Part shown: positions 1 through 13,800 of the stretch, piece after piece
Position numbering within the stretch: the stretch's first letter is position 1
Layout of the letters: each line of letters begins with the position of its first letter
NCBI GenBank assembly: GCA_037043455.1
Contig: JAWPHD010005086.1
Coordinates: 107,211-171,210, forward strand
Length of the DNA: 64,000 nucleotides
Direction: 5' to 3'
DNA from: Cyrtodaria siliqua
Lineage: Eukaryota; Mollusca; Bivalvia; Adapedonta; Hiatellidae
Program-made: the position numbers and the translations under genes
The notes under the pieces: model-generated
The model's database searches: none
Told to the model about the DNA's origin: nothing
Seen by the model: the letters and a program-made list of their open reading frames with translations, nothing else

Positions 1-305
1 ATACTTCAAGATTTCCGTGGGTACCTTTAAAATACCCACTCCTAGAAATACCCACCCCACTCCTGGAAATACCCACTTCTAAAAATACACACCCCTAGAA
101 ATACTCACTCCTAAAAATGCCCACTCCTAGAAATACACACTCCTGGAAATACCCACCCCACTCCTAGAATTCCCATCCCACTCCTAGAAATGCCCATACC
201 TACCCCTAGAAATACCCACCCCACTCCTAGAAATACCCACCCCTAGAATTACCCACTCCTAGAAATACCCACTCCGAGAAATACCTAACCCTAGAAATAC
301 CCACA
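1..305. repeat. 16-bp minisatellite (CCACTCCTAGAAATAC-like)
   Basis: Imperfect tandem copies of a ~16-bp unit, CCACTCCTAGAAATAC, with frequent 1-4 bp indels. The array starts before the window and stops near 305. It lies in an intron or flank of the DLGAP5-like gene. Confidence 0.85.
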
Positions 306-360
306 AAGAAATGATCTCAAAGTAACATTGTATAGCAGTAGTCTATCAAAACAAAAGTTG

Positions 361-694
361 GGCCATCCTTAAAAAAGTGTTTGTTTGCTGTGCTCCGACC
401 GACCGTCTAAAAAGGCGGCGACCGTTTGTTTTTTTAGCCTTTTCAGAATTTTTTTTTTTTTTTTTAATTTTTTTAATTTTTTTTTTTTTTACTAAAAAAT
501 TAATCGTAAAGAAATATTAATGAGGTTATCCACAGACTGCATTATCATACTTTGAGATAGGAAATTATGATTTGTAAAAATGCTTAACCAGGACCACAGC
601 AAAAAAAAAAAGAAAAAAAAAAGACCTACCTACCTACCCACTTAAAAAATTCAGGGTCGGAGCACAGCAAACAAATATTTTTTTAAGGATGGCC
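361..694. mobile_element. MITE with 40-bp terminal inverted repeats
   Basis: Near-perfect inverted ends lie at 361-400 and 655-694, beginning GGCCATCCTTAAAAAA and including TTTGCTGTGCTCCGACC. The interior is A/T homopolymer-rich with a CCTACC run. It has no coding capacity, so it is a non-autonomous DNA element. A diverged relative with similar ends and interior lies at 19393-19713. Confidence 0.8.
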
Positions 695-1105
695 TTGCTA
701 TGAAGGAAATAAAGGTGTTAATTTGTTAACATGTACTACTTCTACTATCCTGTGTGAACGAATGGCTGCAGGCAATTTATTAAATTATATTGTCCTTTTA
801 TCACACTTGCTGAAATGGTGTCCCGCCTTCAGTGTTGACTCCATGCAAGTCATTTGTGTTGTTAATTACGTCTCTTCCAGCTAAGTACATGTAATTTGTG
901 TCGTTGAACTGACACTAATCTTCTTCCTGTGGTGTGCAATTAAACTATATTAACAGTGTCTTCCCTGATAGAATTGTTATATCTTTCACACAATCTTGGC
1001 CATTTAATATTTTCTGATGTATATATTCCGAATTAAGCTGGTTACTTGTCATCTGTGAATCTTGGTTTGAGGTGAACACAGTATTTTTATATATATATAT
1101 ATATA

Positions 1106-1650
1106 CTACCTTTTTTAAGGAGTGAATATATACGCTTGATTTCTGTGTATCTCGTCATAGCTAGGCGCCCTGCCGTAGTTCGTCCGAAGGTTGTCTGTCC
1201 TTGGTAATTCACAATATTTCTCCCCATATATAATTCTGCCTTGTGAACATGAATCTCTTACGAGATCCCAATTTCGAAAGTTGCCGTAGTGAGTTCAAAT
1301 TCTCTCCCTTTATTATATATACCTGAATTCACAGTATCCCCAGATCCGGCACCTTTCATTGTCACTGTCTCAATATAGCTGTGTGTGGTTGAACGCTTAA
1401 ATCTGGCCCACTCATATGAGCTATAATTGTATGTATGTATGTATGCGTCTATATGTTAATTGTGCCTTCAGACGAGTGTGTTATGATGTAGAGATACAGT
1501 TTATCAACGTGTGTTGCAACTACCTTTTTTAAGGAGTGAGAATATACGCTTGATTTGTGTGTATCTCCTCATAGCTAGGCGCCCTGCCGTAGTTCGTCCG
1601 AAGGTTGTCTGTCCTTGGTAGTTCACAATATTTCTCCCCATATATATATA
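1106..1650. repeat. Direct repeat pair (~125 bp, 411 bp apart)
   Basis: About 125 bp beginning ACTACCTTTTTTAAGGAGTG at ~1106-1230 recurs at ~1517-1650 with few differences. Both copies end in TTTCTCCCCATATATA and abut AT microsatellites (1090-1105 and 1640-1682). The space between holds a GTAT microsatellite near 1425-1443. No coding signal is seen between 695 and 1771. Confidence 0.75.
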
Positions 1651-1771
1651 TATAATATATATATATATATTTATATATATATAAAAAAAGAAATTAGTTT
1701 TCATTGTAAAATATTATGATGGCAATGTCTTTGGGCAAGTACAAGCTTAGTAAAACTATTAATATTGTCAG

Positions 1772-1830
1772 GGTGAACCTGCTGAAGCACAGTCCCATGG
1801 TGGAAATGTCAAGGAGAACACCCAAGATAG
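1772..1830 (+). CDS. DLGAP5: DLGAP5-like exon (first in window)
   Basis: A 59-nt exon between TTGTCAG and the donor GTATGT. In phase it encodes a short basic segment with HSPMVEMSRRTPK and splits a Gly codon with the next exon. The acceptor lacks a strong pyrimidine tract, so this is the least certain exon. Confidence 0.6.
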
Positions 1831-4800
1831 GTATGTATTTAATTTTAATACTTATTTTTGTTTCTTTTGACTGAGTATGGCAAAATCCCCCCTGCACAAA
1901 ATTCCCCAATGAGGATTTTGTCCAGTTATGCCAAATGAGCAAGAGGAAATTTGTCAGTACACCCATCTTCCCAGACCACTTCTCTATTTTCGACCCTGAC
2001 TTGGCCATTATGGCTCATCAGATGAAAAGCAAGTTTTATATTTAGGGAAATTGTTAAAATGCAACTAATTTAATTTCAATCATTCTGAATGAGTTTTTAA
2101 AATGGTCTTGGCAGAATGATGCCAGAATCCTGTACTATATTGTATGTTAGGGCTATTCCATTAAAACATACATAGGACCCCAGGAAGTCACTTTTGAAAT
2201 TGACCACCCACCCATAGATGCAAAATTGAGTTTGCAAGATTCACCTAGAATTTAAGTTGGCTAAATTACACCCACTCTTAAATTTTATTTATATATTTAC
2301 ATATGAACTACATACAAACATGACAACTTGACAACTGCTTGAAGAACGTAAGTGAATCGAGCCCCAGTCAGCAAATTGGAAAAGGAAGTATGAGATTGTC
2401 AAAATTGGGGAAAAATGAGCATGATTTTCTTAAGAATGTCTTTAAAAAGAAAACTTTTATTAAAATATATGTTTTAGGTATAATATCAATCAGGTATTGA
2501 ATTTAGCGATGACTTTAACATATAACATGCAAACAATGGAAAGTAACTTTCTAAAGACAATTATTATTTTTACGTTGGGAATGTTTTTACCCAGGACTGG
2601 GAAAATAATGAGTTTTTTTTGCAATTGGGAAGAGGCCAAATTTCGGCAAATTAAACCATCCAAAACAGATGCGCCTTCCCGGTGTTATTTTGCAGCTTGC
2701 ATTCGTGAATAAGCGTTCATCGTTAAACATTTTGTATGATACAGTCTTGCTATTAAAATAGAAAAAGATTATACACCAATTCATCGAAAAATAAGAATAT
2801 GCAAAAGGAAATCACCGTTCAAACTTAATATTCGAGTGATCTTTCTTCTTCTGTCCAGCGTGACAAATTTGCATGACCACCCAATGTCAATATGAAGGCT
2901 GTAATGCAATTGGTTTAAATCATGCAATCAACCAATGAAATGCACGAATCAAATTGATAAACTTAATCAAGGGAGAGAGTTTTCTGATTTTCAACAATTA
3001 CGTTAAACACAATAAAACAACTTCTGGTTGGATTTTAGTTTGGAAAGTATAATTGTCCCGAGATTGTCTGGGCGGCCTTCGCGTCCATTTTTACAGCGAT
3101 GTGTGAAAATATCACGATCCTGACAATTACCCCCATGCATGGATGCGAAATTTGTTTTAAACCACCCAGGCATAGAACCACATTTCGGAAAAAAGGGTTC
3201 ACCCATAGATTTTTATTAAATTGCCGTACTAGGGTCCCGGGTAAGTTTTAATGGAATAGCCCTTATTGTTTTAAATATGATTACTCATGTTTGTACACAA
3301 AAAAAAGGTTTTTAAAAAGAAAAGACAACTATAAAATGTCTATATTTTCCAGGAAATGTTTCGATGCCTGTTTTAAACTTTGATGACGTTGACCTAGATG
3401 ATCCAAACACATCCTTGCAATATATTGAAACGTCGGATGAATTGATGGAGACGGACGAGGCAATGGCCTCCATGAGTACCAGTCAGGCAATGGATGATGC
3501 AGCAGAGGCTGTCGATAAACAGGGTAGGTACCTCTGTACTAGTGCTTGAAGGAAGTGATCTGATCATCATTACTTATATTTGAAAGAGATTTTAAGACAG
3601 CACAGGTGAAACAAACATATATTATCAGACAATTTGTTGGGACTTAGAAGCGTAAATTGTAACACTATTTAACCTCTGTATTGGCTTTATCTCTGACAGA
3701 ATTTCGATGTCGGTAGAAATACCATTGAAGCCTTTGAAGTTTCCCTCCGATGTATACATGTGATGTCTAGAAATATAATCGTTGAAGGTTGTTGTTTTCT
3801 CCGATGTAAACATTTTTCATTTGATGTATCTAGAAATGTCATTAGTACAGTCTTCTTTCTGTAGTTTTATTTTCAATGCAGCCTTCTTTCACTCTGCCAG
3901 TAATTTGATATCCAAGTTACTTTCCATTGTTTGTATGTTATATGTTAAAATCATTGCTAAATTCAATACCTGATAGATCTTATACCTAAAACATATATTT
4001 TAATAAAAGTTTTCTTTTTAAAGACATTCTTAAGAAAATCATGCTCTTTTTTCCCCAATTTTGACAATCTCGTACTTCCTTTTCCAATTTGCTGACTGGG
4101 GCTTGATTCACTTACGTTCTTCAAGCAGTTGTCAAGTTGTCATGTTTGTATGTAGTTCATATGTAAATATATAAATAAAATTTATGAGTGGGTGTAATTT
4201 AGCCAACTTAAATTCTAGGTGAATCTTGCAAACTCAATTTTGCATCTATGGGTGGGTGGTCAATTTCAAAAGTGACTTCCTGGGGTCCTATGTATGTTTT
4301 AATGGAATAGCCCTAACATACAATACAATACAGGATTCTGGCATCATTCTGCCAAGACCATTTTAGAAACTCATTCAGAATGATTGAAATTAAATTAGTT
4401 GCATTTTAACAATTTCCCTAAATATATAACTTGCTTTTCATCTGATGATCCATAATGGCCAAGTCAGGGTCGAAAATAGAGAAGTGGTCTGGGAAGATGG
4501 GTGTACTGAAAATTCCTCTTGCACATTTGGCATAACTGGACAAAATCCTCATTGGGGAATTTTGTGCAGGGGGGATTTTGTCATTATTGTTGCAAAAGAC
4601 TTTAACCTTCAATGTTCATAACCTTTATAAAGAACTATTAAACCATACTATTGTTTTGTTAACAGTTTCCAGTCCACAGGATTCTATGGAGACCGTACAG
4701 GTTGGGGAAGTCAGCAGTACCCAGGATGGACCTCTGAGTGATGGTATGTTGCTATGATTTATTTCAAGAATTTCTATGAAATACTTCATATAAAGATGAA

Positions 4801-7800
4801 AAATATTAATTTTAAGTTTACATTCTACTCTACCTTGGGAATCTTTATTCTTGATTTATCTTTCCAAATCAATATTATTTAGAATCTTTCAGGGATATCC
4901 GGTAAAGATCAGGAATTCCAACACGAGGTGTTCCGATTAAATTTTTTATATCGAGGGTTGGAATTCCCTATATCTAAACCAGATACATGATTGATTTTTA
5001 GCTCTACTGGCCAAGGGCCAGCAGAGCTTATGGGATGGTGTGTTGTCCATCTTCCGTCGTCCGTTAACTTTTCTTCAAACGACTTCTCCTCAGAAACTGC
5101 TTGGCTAATTTTGACCAAACTTCACATGGATGATCCTTAGATGAATGCATTTTAGATTTGTTAAAATTAGGTCAGCGCTACATCCAAGATGGCTGCCATT
5201 ACCATATATGGTCGAAACCTTAAAAAATCTTCATCTCCAGAACCGCTGGACAGATTTCAACAGTTTTTCTTTTAAAATGATCGCCAACGCCTAGACTATC
5301 AAATCTTTTCAAATGAAGTCCCCGGGGTCAAAAATGGCCGTGCCCCGGGGGTCCAAAGTTTGTATATTGAGGTTTTGCATGTTTTTCATATAGACATATA
5401 GGAAAAAACTTTAAAAAATCTTCTTCTCTGAAACCACAAGGCTCAGAGCTGTCATGTATTACATGCAGCATCAGCTTATGGTCCTCTACTAAGTTTGTTC
5501 AAATGGTGACCCTGGGGTCAAATTTGTCCCCGCCCCGGGGGTCACAGTTTTACATAGACTTATATAGGATTTTTTTCAAAAAAATCTTCTCGGAAACTAC
5601 AACAGTCAGAGGTTTGATATTTTGCATTTACTATAAGCTTATGGTCCTTTACCAAGTTTGTTCAAATGGTGACCCTCGGGTCACATTTGGCCCCGCCCCA
5701 AGGGTCACATGTTTTACATAGACATGTATAGGGAAAAACTTAAAAAATCTTCTTCTCTGAAACTGCAAGAGCCAGAGGTTTAATATTTTGCATTTGCTAT
5801 AAGCTTGTGGTCCTCTACCAATTTTGTTCAAATGGTGACCCAGGCGTCACATTTGGCCCCACCCCGGGGTCACATGTTTTACATAGGCTTGTATAGGGAA
5901 AAACTGAAAAAAAATCTTCTTCTCTGGAACCACATGGCACAGAGCTCTCAGGTAAGTTTGTTCAAATGGTGACCATGGTGTCAAATTTGGACGCGCCCCA
6001 TGGGTAACAAGTTTTTAAAACAAAAAAAATGTTTTTAATTTGATTTTTTTACTCTTTTTTTCCATTTCATTTTTTTTTCAATTTCAATTTTTTTTTCAAT
6101 TTCTTTTTTTTCTGTTTTTTCTGTGTTTTTTTCTTTTTGTTTTTTTTCTCTTTGTTTTTTTGATTGATTTCAATTTCTTTTTTGTTTTTTCTGTTTTTTC
6201 ATTATCTTTTTAATTACTTGACACTTACTTTAAAATTTCTTGTCAGCGCTACTCATCCTAAATGCCTTGTTGAATTTCGACGAAACTTGGCAGGAAGCAT
6301 CGGTAAGATGTCTAGTTGTGCATATCACGCTTTTGTTCCAGTTCACTGATTTTTGACGGAGTTATGGCCCTTTGACATTTTTATTTTAAATTTCTTGTCG
6401 GCGCTACTTTTAAACGGCTTGTTGGATTTCTACGAAATTTGGCAGAAAGCCTCAGTATGATGTCTAGTTGTGCAAAGCGCGGTATATCAATGAAATCTTG
6501 GACACTTTCGAAAACAAGCTAGATCTTGTTGGTTTTAACAGAGTTATGGCCCTTGATTTGTTGAAAAATGCTATATTGTATTTTCCTTTGTTAAATCTGT
6601 AGGAGAAGAGAGCTATATCTATCTAAATCTATAAGAGCCGTTTTAGCCAGTAGAGAGTCCACAGGCCCTCTTGGGCCTCTTGTTCTTGTGTATCATTGAC
6701 ATTTTGTGAATTGATATCACCCTTTACTAATGTTCTGCATGATTTTTTTACACAATGACGACATGCAACTGTTGACTTTAATGACATCATTTGTAAACGT
6801 GCGTGACTATCCCCCATGTGTAAGACCAGGTTTTTACCATCATCCACGTAAATCATGGATAACCTTGTCCGATGTGCAAGAAAGTTACTAATTATAAATA
6901 CTAACCTCATGATTGACAACATTTGCAGAATGTTCGAGTGATGAGCATGATGTACATTATTTCCGTAACCTGCTGGTTAAGGAGACTCGTAGACTGAAGG
7001 ACGTCAGTGATCACTGGGACAAGATCAACGCCACTACCAAACTTACAGAGGAAAGTAAGTGACAATTTTAATACCTTTCATCAAATACCATCTTTTGAAA
7101 TTAAAAAAGTCTTAAACTGAATGTGCTATTTCTACTACCTACTTTATGAAACTTGGTACATACTTGGTTGTGGTTGTGTTGTGGTGCCTTTGGTTGTAGA
7201 GCTTTCTATAATCATTCAATATTTTGGTGTTTCCATGTAAACAAGAATACATCTCGAAAACTTACTATTTAAAGTACCTTGATAAAATTTCTACAGTAAC
7301 CAGTATTTTTACACCGATTTTTCATCAAATGACCCTTAAAAATTGTCCCAGCGTCAAGTTCATTAAATTTCATTGCAGCTATTTTTTTCACCCTTGCAGC
7401 GAATCAGAATCGCCCATGCTTGTTTCTTATTAAAGTTTTGTACCTTTGAACCGGTAAAGAAGAGATTTATAGGAATCAGTTCAAAGTGGTTACCCAATTT
7501 CACTTGAATTCTGTTTGAAAATGGTAAAATGAAATACGACCATGCGCGAAACAACACGTACAGTTGGTTCACCTTTGTAAACATTTCAGAACGTCTGTCC
7601 AGATGGATGTTACATAAAAACAAAGTTCATTTTATCATTAAGTGTTTGCTTTTTATTATTTTTTATCATTAAACACGAAACTGTGCTAAATCATAAAGTT
7701 AATTAGATGAAATGCACACACTGAAATGTGATTACCATACAGTACTACAATGTTAAACAACAACAGTTTGTTGTCGACAATCTGGACCCCCTCCCAAAAA

Positions 7801-10800
7801 GTGACCCTTGCATCTGATATCTTGCTAGTTGTCTTGTTTCCTTGTAAATATGTGTTATTGGCCATATTGCATAGCAAATCAGGATTTATGGTTTGGTAAT
7901 CACCGCCTGTCTGTCCGTCCAAGCATTTTGGTAAAAGTTTTTGTTTTTCTCATTTCTAAAAATACTTGGAAAGCTTTGAAATTTGGCACACATGTGCATT
8001 ATTATTACACAATGTTATTAGACGAGCACCATAACTCTGTCATGCATACATTTTACCTGAATATGAATTATCTCCCTTTTAAGACTTAGATTTTTCAGTT
8101 AAAATGTTGAATTTATTACAAATAACATCTGTCTAATAGCTTTTAAACTTTGCATACATATTCACCATATGTGACAAGCTCCTTAAGTCACAGCGTGTAA
8201 AATGACATTTTCACAATACCATCATAATTGAACATTTCAGTCAGAGGTCAGATCCGTACAACTGTTGGCCAGGCTCTGCTGTTGATGGACCAGCGATTCA
8301 AGCAGTTCTTGGGCCTTGTTGACAACTGCGAGTTTGGCCTCGGAGAGAAGGAGACCACAAGTACAGACTTACAGGGATTCTGGGATATGATCTACTTCCA
8401 GGTAGGAAGTCTGTTGATGTAGATAAATAGTTCGGGGCTGTCAATCGACCTAAGGCCAAATAAAAAAAATACGTTTGTTTCTTCTAACATAATAAATTAG
8501 GGTTGGTCGGTAGATTTTGAGAAAGATTTTTTATTATACCCCGGAAGGGCGGCATATAGTAGTCGCTCCGTCAGTCTGTTCGTACAATCATGTCCGGTCA
8601 ATAACTCTGACATTCCTGGATGGATTTTCAAATAAATTGGCACAAATAAAGTGCTCACCACAACAAGACGTGTCGCTTGCAAAATCCAGGTCCGTGGCTC
8701 CAAAGGTCAAGGTCACACTTAGAGGTTTGTCACAGTGACATTTCTTGTTTACAAGTTCTTTTTATACAGACTGTATAGAGATAGGCTCCTGACTTTTACA
8801 GTGCTTGCTAATTTTTTCCATAAAAAAGCTTTAGGGTAGGGGCTAAGAATTAGATTTGGTTTGGTTAGGAGAAACACATGTATTTTTTTCTTTGGCCTTA
8901 TATACTGTTGAGATTTGACCCATTGAAATGTAAATCATGTATTTACACCTGTAAAAAACAAACCCATGTCTCACAAACAACTCTGATATACAGTGGAGCA
9001 CATTGTCATTGTGAGCATTTGGACCATTGGACATAAGAGGGCATAGCATAACACTGCATGTCGGAACTATGCATACAAGCACGTGATAGAGAGGTAAAGC
9101 ATAGCGAGGTAAAGCATCTGGATAGAACATGTATGATTGCATACCTTGTTAATTTGAAAGAATTGTTGCAATTTTAATTCTTCATTGAAATCATTCTGGC
9201 AACATACTTAAATGAAGACAGATCTAGCCGGAATAATATTTTTGTTGTTGTCGAAATAAGATGCTGATATTAAGTGATGGAACAATTGCAGACATTAAAA
9301 GCATATGAAACAAATGTAAAGTTGCTCCTACCCATTGTAGTCAGTACACAAACCTGTCTGATATATTGCTTGCCTTGTTATCTCTAGGTGGAGGATGTAG
9401 ATGCCAAGTTTAATGATCTGAGTAAACTTCAGGCCAACAACTGGATAGATGATGCACCAAAACCTGTCGTAAAGAAGATAATCAAGGTTGGTATATAGCT
9501 TCATAACTTGTTCATAACGTTATAACAACAAAAACAAACAAGTTTTAGCCATATTCATAAGTTGCTAATACCATCACTAATCATTGCTCGGTCTGTGCCG
9601 TTTAAAAATACTTAGATTACTGAAATTGACGAGGCAGTCGGATTTCAATTGCTTGGAAAAGACTGAAGTAAGATAGGATGTCGGATTGTCCATCATATGA
9701 TATGTAGGCAGCTACATTAACAAATCTCATTTTATAAATTCAGTATAAATCAGACACTCGTATCAGATCTTCTTTTAACGATTGTTTCTTTTGAAGCTAT
9801 GTATATGTTTAACATAACAAGCAGTTACTTTGAAAAGTTTTTTGCCATGTGGATGCTTAGACATTCTTATCTGTTATTGAACTATTTCTTTGAGTTAACT
9901 GTTTTAAACTTTTAATAGACCATCCCCTAAATTCTCTGAATAGAAAAAGTTGAACAAACCTGTGACCACCAAGCCCGTAGTAAAGTCCAAGTTTGCCTCG
10001 TTCCGAGCCCAGATGAAGAAACAGACGGAGGAACCAAGCTCTCCTCACATGAAGGAAGAAAAAGTGTTTGAGGCACCAGGATTCTTCAGAGTAGCCTCCC
10101 CTATACGTACTCCCAAGCCACATTGTGAAGGTATTAAAAGAAGAAAAAATGCTCGATTAGTGTGGACTTTTGTTTATAATATGTTAGTTTGGAATTTTGT
10201 TTAATTATGTCTCCCCGACTTTGCGGAGGAGAGACATTTTATTTTTGTACCGTCTGTATGTCGCAAACTTTGTCCGGATTAGTTATTCTGAACCCCTTAC
10301 CGGATTTCAACGAAACTTGGCAAGGATGATCAGTACTAAGCGTAGTTGCGCGTGTCATCGCCGTGTTGCGGTTAAATGATTTTTGGCGCAGTTATGGCTT
10401 AGAAGTACATCATTAGAAGTAAGGGGGTACATCAGGCTTTTAATGGTGGTTTAGGGGTCCGACTTAAAATTGACAAATAATGACATTTTCTATTCTAAAG
10501 GGCATAAACATAATAAATGAGTCTAAAAATGACCCCTTATTTGCAAAGAAACTCATTCTGCACAGTACTATGTGCTATCCTAGGTGACGCACCAGGGTTA
10601 ATTTCAGCATTTTACGTCAGATTCCATCATAGCTATATGGTGCTATATGGTGTATGCAACATTTAGACATTAGCAAAATGGTTTTAATATCATATTTTGA
10701 TTTATTTTGATTGATATAAGTGTTTTATCATGAATTGGAACATTTTTGTAATTTAAGATGTTTCTTGAAAAATCCTGATGTACTCCCTTTAAAGGATTTA

Positions 10801-13800
10801 TTACGCAAACTTTCTGGATTAGTTCTCCAGAACCACTGGCCAGATTTCACCGAAACTTGGAAAGGATGATCAGTACCAAGCCTAGTTGCGCATATTTGTC
10901 ATGTTCCAGTTGAATGATTTTTGGTGGATTTTTGGCCCTTTCCCCAGTGGGGAGACATCTGTTTTTACAAAAAAATAACGCTGGTAATATAAATTTAATT
11001 TGTGATTAATAATGGCCTTACAGTAGAAGCTGCTTGGCAGCTGTTTCATATGTTTTAAATATCTTGAATTGTCCAATCGCTTAGCATTTATAAGCATCTC
11101 ATTTTATCACTGAAATACAGGTATTGCATGTTTACTATTCGAACAGTACAACATTTTGATTAAAAATGTATTGCAACTGTTTTACAAAATATTTTCAGCC
11201 GGAAGCACTCCCACTAAAGCGACATCTGCAAGTTCTGCAAAGGCCTCACTCTCTGTATCCAGCTGTGATGAGCTTCACCTGAACAGAACCCCAGCAAGGA
11301 AGAGTTACCTCCCAGCTGTCCCAAGCCCCCTGCTTCAAGATACCACGCCCGTGCCCCGCCCCAAGAGAACAAGCTCGATGAAGACACCGATACCAAAGCG
11401 CCTGCTGGCGGAAATGGTGCCTGAGGTGGTCAGTCAAAGTAGTGAGGATATTTCAGAGGTTGAAGAAAGCAGCAGTAAACGTTTTAAGAAAACAACGGTC
11501 AGGTAATGATAGAGGTCAATGGTCCCTGAATATTAATGAAATCTAACTGTAAGATAATGACTTGAAAGAGCCTGTATAGTCACTACTAATAAACTTAGGA
11601 ACCCCACGGATTTCTTTCATAAACATGGGCGCTTTACTTTTACATACGGGGTAACCCCCATTTCTCTGAACATAAGGTTTTGACTGTGGACTGTTACAAG
11701 CTGCAAAATATTTGAAATCAGTGATTTTTTTACCTTTTTCCAAAGCTACCTTTTCAATTGGGAAAATTTAGCAGCATTTTTACAAAATTGGGGGAAATTC
11801 TGAATTCAATAATTAGTATTGTCTACATAAAAAGAGCTTTCCGTACATACTGAAATTTCCCAACACTAAAGAGTTCACAGTACTTGCACATATATCCACC
11901 TTTAGTTGTAGACTGGTACATCCATGTATATAAGGCATCATATTTTACAACGGCGAATTTGCGTTGGTCTGGGACAATGTACACTTCCTGAGACCTCCTG
12001 ATACCCCTTTGTTCTTAAGAAAAGATGGCGGATCACATGATTCAGTGGAACTCGAAGGACATTCGACAAGAGATTCACTCGTAGATTGAGAAATTTCAGT
12101 ACATGCGGAACTGTCTGACGAAGTCTGTGTGTGACACAGTCACCTTGGTGGGGTTCGTCATCACCTGTCGAAATCGGATTCTCGCTAAGCTTTTTAAACA
12201 CAGAGCTTATGCTCTACAGGCTCTACAGGCCCTTCGCGACGTTCTTTTTCAACTTTTTGACATAATATTTTGGTAGTAAAAACTACCAAAAAAAATACCT
12301 GGAAATGCATGTATGTTTTTTGGAAGTTAGGCCTAAATGGCCTGTCGAGAACTGTATTTTCTGAAATAACCATTAGCACTAACCTTGGAAAACTTTTTAC
12401 AACTAACAAACTTACTATTGTTTCAGTAAAAAGTAACAAAATCCAGTTTTGAAAAAAAAGACTGATTCACTGTCAGATGTAATTTTAAGTCATAATATAA
12501 CACATAATTGGTTGCACTTAGCCTAGTCTGTGACCTGCCTATGTTGCTGCTATGTATTATCATCCATCACTCTTAGTTACCTTTCATAAACAGGAGAAGT
12601 CTCCGTCCGAGAAGGTCTGTGAACTTTAGCGATGAGTTGCCAACTGTGGTTGGTGGATCCCCCATTGTCACGGGAACAGATGAAGATTTTGCACGTTTGC
12701 TGCAACCTATTGCTGAACCCCAGGAAACAGTGGACGTGACTAATGACTCATTTTCCAAATATCTCCAGCCGATGACAGCTCTGGATACATCTGTTGAAAA
12801 AGGTACGTCATAAATTTGTAAAAAAATTGTTTTAGGTCTGTTTTATTTTAAAAGACTACAATGAACATATATTTTTTACTGCACAAAGATAACATCATTT
12901 GTACCAGAGTCTCTCAACAGTGTTTTCCTGGGACTCTGACCTGATAATGCAAATATTCTATTAAAACCTCAAATATGGTTTTGTGCTACAGATATAGGAA
13001 GATGGATCTGTCACTCGGTATCACTATGCATTCAGCAGGGGGAGAGAAAATGAAACTAGAAATTGTTAATGTCCATGGGACAAAAACGTATGGCTCCCCC
13101 ACTCGCCTGAACAGACATAATTGACGACTCTAGGTCCAACCGTTCTCTATTGATCTGAGATCGTTTTGATATTCAATATTCCTGTGACTGTATCTACTAC
13201 CTGTATCAATAAGGCCACATAAAAAAATATGTGTGGTTCAGGTAACCTGATCGACCCTAAAACATTTTATGCAAAAATTAAAAAAAAATAATAGTATTAA
13301 AGTAAATAAAAAAAAAATTGTTGATAATGCCAAAAAAATCGAACTCGAGGTATAGTAATTTAACAGATTAAATTATCAGAATAGAATTCATTACTGAAAA
13401 CAAAAAAGCCTACCTACCTACCCTATTTTTTTTGCCAGTGTTACCTGAACAACACATATTTTGTTTGGCCTATTATCTACTGGTCATGACCAACCATCCT
13501 TCCAAGTTTGAGGACCCTAGGTCCAACCATTGTGTAGTTATTGATCGGACATTGTTTTGATAGTCACCGCAACCTTGACCTCTGACCTAGTGACCCTGAA
13601 ATTAATAGGAATCATCTACTGGTCATGACCAACCATCCTTCCAAGTTTGAGGACCCTAGGTCCAACCATTGCCTAGTTATTGATCGGACATAGTTTTGAT
13701 AGTGAAGGTCACCGCAACCTTGACTATTGACCTAGTGACCCCAAAATCAATAAGGGTCATCTACTGGTCATGACCAACCATCCTTCCAAGTTTGAGGACC

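Larger units (their letters stand above)
1879..4581. repeat. Long inverted repeat pair flanking a DLGAP5-like exon
   Basis: About 670 bp at 1879-2550 reappears inverted at 3913-4581 with high similarity. Landmarks are GGCAAAATCCCCCCTGC at the outer edge and GGAAAGTAACTT at the inner edge. The 1.36-kb spacer contains the exon 3353-3523, so the arms lie in the two flanking introns and could pair in the pre-mRNA or in DNA. Confidence 0.85.

Noticed and set aside
5503..5831. Short open frames at 5503-5831, and their counterparts at 46992-47896
   Set aside because: Both are translations of the same Helentron-like tandem core.
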